Below, piece after piece: positions 1 through 4,844 of a stretch of 7,149 bases of DNA. Every line of letters begins with the position of its first letter. The first letter of the stretch is position 1. The stretch covers positions 1-7,149 of the forward strand of contig JAHFVB010000263.1 of assembly GCA_023264755.1 (NCBI GenBank). Direction: 5' to 3'. The notes below the pieces were generated by a model. That model ran no database searches and was not told where the DNA came from. It was given only the letters and a program-made list of their open reading frames with translations. The translations under genes were made by a program, and so were the position numbers. The stretch is from Mycobacterium sp. (lineage in GTDB: Bacteria; Actinomycetota; Actinomycetes; Mycobacteriales; Mycobacteriaceae).

Positions 1-471
1 ACCCGCCTTGGCATGCCGGTCCAGGCCGACGGTCGCGGCCGGTCCGTTGGGCATGTACATCTGAACGGCCAAGGGCGACACGGCCTTCAACCCACGGTCC
101 TTCATGGCGTGGTAGGCCAAGATGACATCCTGGGTGATTCCGTAGCCGGAGCCGATGGATACTCCCAGCCGCATCGGGTCGACGTCCGGCGTACCGCAGG
201 CCTCCCACACGCGCCTGCTGAGCACCAGCGCAATCTTCTGCAGGTAGGACAGCCGGCGCAGCTCGACCCGGTTCAAGTCGGTATCGACGTTCTCGAGGAT
301 CCCCGCGCCCATGCGCGTGGGCAGTTCGACGTCGGCCGGCAGCGCCTCGCCGAGCAGTCGAACTCCACTCTGCCCGTCGAGCAACGCCTTCCAGGTGCCC
401 TCGGCATCGGAGGCCACCGCAGTGCTCATCGCAATGCCGGTGACGACGATGTCGGGAATCGAGCCCTGCAT
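1..471 (-). CDS. KasA/KasB-like beta-ketoacyl-ACP synthase, N-terminal part (cut by window edge)
   Basis: The minus-strand frame is open from an ATG at 471 to the left edge (157 codons, no stop). It starts MQGSIPDIVVTGIAMSTAV and ends near VSPLAVQMYMPNGPAATVGL followed by DRHAKAG. This matches the N-terminal half of the thiolase-fold condensing enzymes KasA/KasB, which elongate acyl chains on AcpM for mycolic acid synthesis. Supporting segments are VVTGIAMSTA, a TWKALLDGQSG segment, RLSYLQK and the MPNGPAA block. In KasB the catalytic cysteine follows about ten residues after HAKAG, so it should lie just beyond the window, with the two catalytic histidines further on. The start is supported by AGGGG seven bases upstream. 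The N-terminus is short, closer to KasA than to the longer KasB. It could be a third, paralogous synthase rather than KasA or KasB itself, so no symbol is given. The family call is firm; the paralogue is not. Confidence 0.85.
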   Translation of the reverse strand, partial: MQGSIPDIVVTGIAMSTAVASDAEGTWKALLDGQSGVRLLGEALPADVELPTRMGAGILENVDTDLNRVELRRLSYLQKIALVLSRRVWEACGTPDVDPMRLGVSIGSGYGITQDVILAYHAMKDRGLKAVSPLAVQMYMPNGPAATVGLDRHAKAG

Positions 472-735
472 CTGCTATCCCCTAAGCAATCCCGTCCCTG
501 AGTGGCTTCGCGTCACGCTACCGAAACCCGATCCGACGGGCTAGCTCGTGAAGCGTGCCACTCCTCACGTCCAGTTACCCGGTGCTCCGAGGTCCAAACC
601 AGCAAACCGCGGCTGACCAGGTCAGCAGTCCCATTCTGGCACAGCCGGCGGTCCCCGAGCGCACTGGCCCCGATCCCCAGCGGTCACCGCCACTCCGCCC
701 CGGGTAGCCAGGATCACGCCATAGGGTGGATAAGC
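472..735. promoter_or_regulatory. Divergent intergenic region between the synthase fragment and the membrane protein
   Basis: These 264 bases separate two outward-facing genes and should hold promoters for both. A reading frame entering the membrane-protein gene stays open from 502, but its product over this stretch has no hydrophobic or conserved character, so I treat it as non-coding. Candidates seen are a TAGCGT hexamer (minus strand, 520 to 515) about 45 bases ahead of the synthase start, and TAGGGT (plus strand, 722-727) eight bases ahead of the GTG at 736. Neither has a good -35 partner. No strong terminator, riboswitch or small RNA was recognised. Confidence 0.45.
722..727 (+). promoter_or_regulatory. 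Candidate -10 element (TAGGGT) for the membrane protein gene
   Basis: TAGGGT fits the actinobacterial TANNNT -10 pattern and ends eight bases before the GTG at 736, which would put transcription start at or next to the start codon. No -35 match lies 17 bases upstream. The same bases include a GGGTGG that could act as a weak ribosome-binding site, so this is only a candidate. Confidence 0.3.
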
Positions 736-2091
736 GTGAAGCCCATCCGCCGCGAGCTGATTGCCGCTGCGTTGGCCCTGCTCCTGGTGGTCGCCGCCTT
801 CGTGGTGCCGCATCTGGGGCTGGGCATCGTCACCCCACTCATCCATGCCTCACCGCAACGGATCAGGGACTACGCGCAGACCGCACCCATCTTCGGCTGG
901 TGGAACGCACACGTCGGTTGGGGCACGTTGCCTGCGCTCGTCCTCGCCGCGGCCGGCGTGCTGTGGGGTGACGCGCTGACCCGGCGACTCCCCTGGCGTG
1001 CGGTGCCGTGGGTGACCTGGGCGACGGCGTGCGGCTGGGCCTTCGCCCTGGCGATGATCGACGGCTGGCGGCGCGGCTTCGCAGGCCGGCTCACCACGCC
1101 CAACGAGTACCTACGCCAGGTCCCGGGCATCACCGACATCCCGCTGGCCCTGCGCAGCTTCTCCCGGCGCATCCTCGACTTTCAGCCCGATTCGTGGATC
1201 ACCCACGTCTCGGGGCATCCACCGGGCGCCTTGTTGACGTTCGTGTGGCTGGACCGCATCGGGCTCGGCGGTGGAGCGTGGGCAAGTCTGCTCTGTCTGC
1301 TCGTCGGCTCGAGCGCGGCGGCCGCCGTCGTCGTCGCACTGCGCGCGCTGACTGACGAATCGACCGCACGCCTGGCCGCGCCGTTCGTCGCGCTGACCCC
1401 GACGGCCATCTGGGTGGCGGTGTCGGCCGACGGCTATTACGCGGGCGTGGCGGCGTGGGGGTTGGCGCTGCTGGCGCTGGCGGCGTGCGGGACGGCCAGG
1501 TTCCCGCTGCTGGCCGGCGCGGGAGCGGGGCTGCTGCTGGGGTGGGGCATCTTCTTGAACTACGGGCTCGGCTTGATCGCACTGCCTGCGGTTGCCGTGC
1601 TGATCGCCGCCAAGGACCTCCGCTCGGCGTTGCGGGCGGCGCTACCCGCCATAGCGGTCGCACTCGCCGTCGTCGGAAGCTTCGCGTTGGCCGGATTTTG
1701 GTGGTTCGACGGCTACCAGCTGGTGCAGGAGCGCTACTGGCAGGGCATCGCCCGGGACCGGCCGTTCCAGTACTGGTCGTGGGCGAACCTGGCCTCGGTG
1801 GTGTGCGCCATCGGCTTGGGCAGCGTCGCCGGGGTGGCCCGCGTCTTCGACGTCGCCGCCATCAAGCGGCGCTCCGGTCTGCACCTGGTAGTGCTGGGGG
1901 CGCTGCTGGCCGTCGCGTGCGCGGACCTCTCGATGCTGAGCAAGGCCGAAACCGAACGCATCTGGCTGCCGTTCACGACGTGGTTGGTGGCCGCGACGGC
2001 ACTGCTACCGGCCCGGTCACGACGGTGGTGGCTGGCGCTCAACGTCGTGGGCGCGCTGCTGCTCAACCACGTCATCCTGACGAATTGGTAG
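736..2091 (+). CDS. Polytopic membrane protein, GT-C glycosyltransferase-like
   Basis: This 451-residue protein starts at GTG 736 (K-P-I-R-R-E-L, then the first membrane segment at about residues 8-24). Longer starts would add a non-membrane leader lacking family character. About ten or more hydrophobic segments follow. Between them, a polar stretch at about 115-165 contains DSWITHVSGHPPG (HPPG near residues 161-164), and a late motif KAETERIWLP lies near 403-412. Aromatic-rich outer loops, an HPP-type motif and an E-x-E-R-I-W-L-P motif near the last membrane segments are reminiscent of GT-C enzymes, which transfer sugars from polyprenyl-phosphate donors on the outer membrane face. Its neighbour, a GT2 of the donor-making type, fits this idea. 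The gene converges on the methyltransferase operon with a ten-base gap. I do not recognise a named family member; function is inferred, and it could be a membrane protein of another kind. Confidence 0.8.
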   Translation: MKPIRRELIAAALALLLVVAAFVVPHLGLGIVTPLIHASPQRIRDYAQTAPIFGWWNAHVGWGTLPALVLAAAGVLWGDALTRRLPWRAVPWVTWATACGWAFALAMIDGWRRGFAGRLTTPNEYLRQVPGITDIPLALRSFSRRILDFQPDSWITHVSGHPPGALLTFVWLDRIGLGGGAWASLLCLLVGSSAAAAVVVALRALTDESTARLAAPFVALTPTAIWVAVSADGYYAGVAAWGLALLALAACGTARFPLLAGAGAGLLLGWGIFLNYGLGLIALPAVAVLIAAKDLRSALRAALPAIAVALAVVGSFALAGFWWFDGYQLVQERYWQGIARDRPFQYWSWANLASVVCAIGLGSVAGVARVFDVAAIKRRSGLHLVVLGALLAVACADLSMLSKAETERIWLPFTTWLVAATALLPARSRRWWLALNVVGALLLNHVILTNW

Positions 2092-2111
2092 GGCCGCCCC
2101 TTCAGGCGGCC
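2092..2111. terminator. Shared GC hairpin between convergent genes
   Basis: GGCCGCC (2092-2098) and GGCGGCC (2105-2111) form a perfect 7-bp inverted repeat around the six-base loop CCTTCA. It starts right after the TAG of the membrane protein. On the minus strand it includes the last two alanine codons and the TGA of the methyltransferase, with the TGA in the loop. There is no T-run on either side, so if it terminates transcription it would be a tractless hairpin working in both directions. Confidence 0.5.
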
Positions 2112-2755
2112 ACCAACGTGGCCAGTCGCCGATCTCCAATCTCGTGGACGGCGGTGACGGTCAGCCCGACCTGATCGGCCAACTGCCGGGCGCCTTCGAG
2201 GCCCACCGTCGCCCAGCGAAACCAGGGGCCGATCGTCTTCGAGGACTCCAACCGGACCCAACGCGCGACGATTCCCTGCGATTCGCCTTCGAATTCGGCT
2301 ACACAGCGACCGCCTGAGTGCAGCAGCTCGCCGGCCCGACGCAGTACCCGCCGCGGGTCGCCGCCGATTCCGACGTTGCCGTCGGCGAGCAATACCGTCG
2401 ACCAGCGACCGGCTCCGGGCAGCGGCCCGAAGAGGTCCCGCCGCAGCGCGGGCGCTCCGCTTCGTCTGGCCAGTTCGACCGCCGTCGCGGACTGGTCGAC
2501 GCCCAGCGCCGGCACCCCGCGCGCAATCAGGTTGACCACCAATCGCCCGGGCCCGCAACCCAGGTCGATCGTCGGCCCGTGGCACAACCCGACGATCGCG
2601 GAGTCGAAGCCCCGGTCGCTGCGCCGTCGGCCGAGCCAGCTGTGCACCGGCAGCCCGTGCACGCTGCCGTCCTCGTGCCGAACCCAACATCGTTCCCCGG
2701 TCAACGCCCGGTCGTAGAGGTTGCCGAACAGTTCAGTCTCCTTCGGTGCGGGCAA
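2102..2755 (-). CDS. Class I SAM-dependent methyltransferase
   Basis: The protein is 217 residues from the TTG at 2755, or 209 from a CTG at 2731. It has a Rossmann methyltransferase core: motif I DLGCGPG (about residues 64-70 from TTG), the acidic end of strand 2 in GVDQS (about 85-89), then RRDLFGPLPGAGRW and LLADGNVGIGGDP around strand 4, and an EFEGE segment after a GG turn. It should transfer a methyl group from S-adenosylmethionine; the acceptor cannot be read from sequence. It is the last gene of the GT2-DUF2064-methyltransferase operon. The TTG start overlaps the upstream gene by 23 bases and has no clear ribosome-binding site. A perfect AAGGAG (2743 to 2738) sits six bases ahead of CTG 2731, just past the upstream stop, so the true start may be CTG. 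The longer open frame back to 2878 overlaps the DUF2064 gene heavily and is unlikely. Confidence 0.85.
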   Translation of the reverse strand: MPAPKETELFGNLYDRALTGERCWVRHEDGSVHGLPVHSWLGRRRSDRGFDSAIVGLCHGPTIDLGCGPGRLVVNLIARGVPALGVDQSATAVELARRSGAPALRRDLFGPLPGAGRWSTVLLADGNVGIGGDPRRVLRRAGELLHSGGRCVAEFEGESQGIVARWVRLESSKTIGPWFRWATVGLEGARQLADQVGLTVTAVHEIGDRRLATLVAA

Positions 2756-3413
2756 GTCGGCGAAAGCGGCTGCCCGGCGGGCAGGCCCATCGCACGGCGT
2801 CGACGTCGGCGATGGTGTCCACGTCGGCCAACACCTCGGCCAATTGCACTTCGAGTCCAGTGCGGCGCAGCGCGGCAAGCGTTACGGCGCCGGTGTCGGG
2901 TTGCGACATCGGTACGGTGCGCAGGCATTCGGCCGCTGCGGGGTCGTGTAGCCCCAGCACCCACCAGCCGCCGTCGACGGCCATGCCGAGCAGCGCGTCG
3001 GCATCGCACAGCGCGCTGCCGCAGCGCGCGATCAGGTCCGCGGTCACCTGTGGGGTGTCCATCCCGAGCTGCAGCACGGGAAGGCCACCCGTCGCAGCGG
3101 CAGCGTCGGCGTGCGCGTTGACCAGTCGGGTCGCGAAATCCTCCCCGCGTTGACCGACGACGGTGAAGTCGGCGAGCCGACCCCGAAGCTCCGCGCTGCA
3201 CGCCGCCTCGTCCAGGTCACCGGTCATAGCCACCACTCGAGCCCCGACCGGCGCCTCGGCCACCGCGTCCAGGGTGTCCAACAGTGCGGCGGCGGCGAAT
3301 TCCGCGGCGCGTTCGTTGCCGACGGTGGCGGCCAGCCGGGTCTTGGCCAGCCCGGCCACCGGCGCCTTCGCGACGACCAGAACCGCGACGGGGATCAGGA
3401 GATCACCCGCCAA
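2733..3413 (-). CDS. DUF2064 / COG3222 GT-A-like glycosyltransferase or nucleotidyltransferase-like protein
   Basis: The protein is 226 residues from TTG 3413, or 221 from CTG 3398. The N-terminal VAVLVVAKAPVAGLAKTRL (about 9-27) is the signature of DUF2064 proteins, which share the GT-A fold with nucleotide-sugar transferases and nucleotidyltransferases such as CofC/MobA. Further family blocks are LGMDTP (about 116-121; usually GSDxP in the family), VDGGWWVLGL (about 146-155) and DVDTIADVD (about 197-205). The biochemical role is not established, though some family members are annotated in arsenosugar or glycan clusters. It is the middle gene of the operon. There is no ATG or GTG near the conserved start: TTG 3413 overlaps the GT2 end by 19 bases, while CTG 3398 forms a CTGA overlap with the GT2 stop. 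The frame open back to 3905 is a shadow over GT2. The family call is firm, function open. Confidence 0.85.
   Translation of the reverse strand: MAGDLLIPVAVLVVAKAPVAGLAKTRLAATVGNERAAEFAAAALLDTLDAVAEAPVGARVVAMTGDLDEAACSAELRGRLADFTVVGQRGEDFATRLVNAHADAAAATGGLPVLQLGMDTPQVTADLIARCGSALCDADALLGMAVDGGWWVLGLHDPAAAECLRTVPMSQPDTGAVTLAALRRTGLEVQLAEVLADVDTIADVDAVRWACPPGSRFRRLARTEGD
2738..2743 (-). promoter_or_regulatory. Perfect Shine-Dalgarno AAGGAG that points to a CTG start
   Basis: On the minus strand AAGGAG is followed by ACTGAA and then CTG TTC GGC, in the methyltransferase frame. No ATG, GTG or TTG lies in that frame at a usable distance downstream. The site lies inside the last codons of the DUF2064 gene, as expected for a translationally coupled gene. 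It therefore bears directly on the start choice for the methyltransferase. Confidence 0.6.
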
Positions 3414-4054
3414 AAGTCCAGCGCAGCAATGAAACTCCCCTTCATCGAGCCGCTGACCTTCGACTTCCCGCCGGTGCGCGCCCCGTACTTCACGTCCCGT
3501 TCGACGACCTGCCAGTTGGCCGCGGCCGCCCGTACCAGCAGTTCCAGCGGGTACCCCGAACGGCGGTCTTCGACGCCGAGCGCCAACCACGCCTCGCGCC
3601 GCGCCACCCGCATCGGGGCGATGTCGTGGACCGCGAGGCCGTGACGGGTGCGCAGCCGCCAGCACACCGCCGCCGTCCCCAACCGCGCATGCCACGGCCA
3701 ACTCAGCCCCGGCACCGGTCGCCGGCGACCGACGGCCATGTCCGCGCCGCGCTCGACCTCGGCGACCAGCCCGGGGAGTTCCAGCGGATCCAACGAACCG
3801 TCCCCGTCGAGCACGGCCACCAACTCGGTCGACGCCGCGACGATCCCCGCATGCACGGCCGCGCCATATCCGGGTTGGGCTTCTGCGACCACCTGCGCAC
3901 CGCACCCGCGGGCCACGGCCGCGGTGTCGTCGGTGCTGTTGTTGTCGACCACCAGCGCCCGATACCCAGTCGGCAGTGCGGCCAGCACCCCGGGCAGCGA
4001 GTCCGCCTCGTTCAGGCAGGGCAGCACGACCGTGATGTGACAGTCGCCCTCCAT
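3395..4054 (-). CDS. Family 2 glycosyltransferase (polyprenyl-phosphate sugar synthase-like)
   Basis: This is a 219-residue cytoplasmic GT2 with a GT-A fold. It has the opening ITVVLPCLNEADSLPGVL (about 7-24), the nucleotide-binding VVDNNSTDDT (35-44), GYGAAVHAG (62-70) and the metal-binding DGDGSLDP (83-90, the DxD). A C-terminal R-T-G-G-K-S-K-V-S-G-S block is typical of DPM1/UgtP-like enzymes that load a sugar from a nucleotide donor onto polyprenyl phosphate. No C-terminal membrane segments are seen, so it would be a single-domain form. I chose ATG 4054, directly ahead of the conserved first strand; ATG 4117 would add 21 residues of no recognisable character and run through the promoter region. 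It is the first gene of a minus-strand operon and diverges from the response regulator. The sugar is unknown. Confidence 0.88.
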   Translation of the reverse strand: MEGDCHITVVLPCLNEADSLPGVLAALPTGYRALVVDNNSTDDTAAVARGCGAQVVAEAQPGYGAAVHAGIVAASTELVAVLDGDGSLDPLELPGLVAEVERGADMAVGRRRPVPGLSWPWHARLGTAAVCWRLRTRHGLAVHDIAPMRVARREAWLALGVEDRRSGYPLELLVRAAAANWQVVERDVKYGARTGGKSKVSGSMKGSFIAALDFWRVIS

Positions 4055-4061
4055 TGGTCCG

Positions 4062-4067
4062 AGGCTA
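4062..4067 (-). promoter_or_regulatory. Candidate -10 element (TAGCCT) for the GT2 operon
   Basis: On the minus strand TAGCCT fits TANNNT and ends seven bases before the ATG at 4054, so a transcript would start at or within a base or two of the start codon. No Shine-Dalgarno of normal strength and spacing is present, which agrees with a leaderless message. There is no recognisable -35. Confidence 0.4.
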
Positions 4068-4143
4068 TCCCGCCGAGCTGCCGAGGCGCTCGGCCAACAC
4101 TGACCAATCCGTGACATCTGCCCAGGTAATGGGGCATCGAGGA

Positions 4144-4149
4144 TAGTGT
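4144..4149 (+). promoter_or_regulatory. Candidate -10 element (TAGTGT) for the response regulator
   Basis: TAGTGT ends eight bases ahead of GTG 4158, placing transcription start near 4156-4158. This would make the regulator mRNA leaderless and would select GTG 4158 as the start. A GAGGA at 4139-4143 could instead serve a TTG at 4149, so the two readings compete. Confidence 0.4.
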
Positions 4150-4157
4150 TGGACGTC

Positions 4158-4844
4158 GTGACCCGAGTGCTGATCGCCGACGACGACGCCGTCGTGCGCG
4201 ACGTGCTGCGCCGCTACCTCGAACGCGATGGGCTCGAGGTGTCGGTGGCGCAGGACGGACAAGAGGCGCTGCGGTTGTTGAGCTCGGAGCGCATCGACCT
4301 GGCCGTGCTGGACGTGATGATGCCGGGACCCAGCGGGCTGGCGCTGTGTCAGACGCTGCGCGACCGCAGCGGGTACCGCATTCCGGTGATCCTGTTGACC
4401 GCGCTCAGCGAGGAGGAAGACCGAATCGCCGGGCTCGAGGTGGGAGCCGACGACTACGTCACCAAGCCGTTCAGCCCCCGCGAGCTGGCGCTGCGGGTGC
4501 GCTCGGTGCTGCGGCGCGCCGCCGCACCCCCCGAACCGCCCGTCGTCATCACCGTCGGACGGCTGACGGTGTCGGCGGCGGCCCGCTCGGTGCTGGTCGA
4601 CGGTGAGCCGGTGAGCTTGACCAATCGCGAGTTCGACCTACTGTTGTTCTTCCTGACCCACCCCGACGTGGTGTTCAGTCGAGAGGAACTGTTGAAGCGC
4701 GTGTGGCAGTGGGACTTTGGCGACCTGTCGACCGTCACCGTGCACGTCAAGCGACTGAGGTCCAAACTGGGCGACCACCACCGGGTACAGACGGTATGGG
4801 GGCGCGGATACATGTGGAGTGGATCGCGGGATGCCGAACTCTGA
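4158..4844 (+). CDS. OmpR/PhoB-family response regulator
   Basis: This is a 228-residue cytoplasmic transcription factor. The receiver domain (about 1-120) carries the acidic cluster D8-D9-D10, the phospho-acceptor Asp52 in VLDVMMPGPSG, Thr81 in ILLTALSEEEDR and Lys103 in YVTKPFSPREL. The C-terminal winged-helix domain (about 129-226) has LTNREFDLL, the recognition-helix segment STVTVHVKRLRSKLG and the wing TVWGRGYMW. The start could also be GTG 4146 or TTG 4149. I prefer GTG 4158 because it gives the canonical M-T-R-V-L-I-A-D-D-D opening and fits the leaderless promoter candidate. It overlaps the following kinase gene by 14 bases, so the two should be a cognate pair on one transcript. Divergence from the GT2 operon suggests that operon and its own promoter as targets; this is inference. 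Confidence 0.95.
   Translation: MTRVLIADDDAVVRDVLRRYLERDGLEVSVAQDGQEALRLLSSERIDLAVLDVMMPGPSGLALCQTLRDRSGYRIPVILLTALSEEEDRIAGLEVGADDYVTKPFSPRELALRVRSVLRRAAAPPEPPVVITVGRLTVSAAARSVLVDGEPVSLTNREFDLLLFFLTHPDVVFSREELLKRVWQWDFGDLSTVTVHVKRLRSKLGDHHRVQTVWGRGYMWSGSRDAEL

Larger units (their letters stand above)
4055..4157. promoter_or_regulatory. Divergent control region between GT2 operon and two-component system
   Basis: This stretch of about 100 bases must drive both the minus-strand GT2 operon and the plus-strand response regulator. It contains a perfect inverted repeat GCCGAG-GCG-CTCGGC (4080-4094), with a further direct copy of GCCGAG at 4072-4077. It also holds one arm of a second inverted pair, CCAACACT (4094-4101), whose partner AGTGTTGG (4145-4152) overlaps the candidate -10 of the regulator. 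Such symmetry is what an autoregulated response-regulator promoter could look like, but no known operator was recognised. Confidence 0.5.

Noticed and set aside
529..542. Operator-like palindrome CCCG-ATCCGA-CGGG in the left intergenic gap
   Set aside because: The arms are only four bases in very GC-rich DNA and are expected by chance.
515..543. SigA-type promoter for the synthase (TAGCGT with TAGCCC upstream)
   Set aside because: The -10-like hexamer is plausible but the upstream hexamer is far from TTGACA, so it was not listed as a separate site.
502..735. N-terminal extension of the membrane protein by 78 residues
   Set aside because: The extension is polar with no recognisable character, lies in a region that must hold divergent promoters, and GTG 736 gives a normal membrane-protein start.
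1199..1663. Long minus-strand open frame inside the membrane protein gene
   Set aside because: The product is Pro/Arg/Ser-rich, typical of antisense frames in high-GC genes; the plus-strand protein is clearly real.
2756..2878. Methyltransferase start at ATG 2878
   Set aside because: It would overlap the DUF2064 gene by about 145 bases, and the added residues look like out-of-frame translation (Trp/Pro/Cys-rich).
3414..3905. DUF2064 frame open back to ATG 3905
   Set aside because: This stretch lies antisense to nothing but directly over the GT2 catalytic core in another frame, and its product is Arg/Gly-rich shadow sequence.
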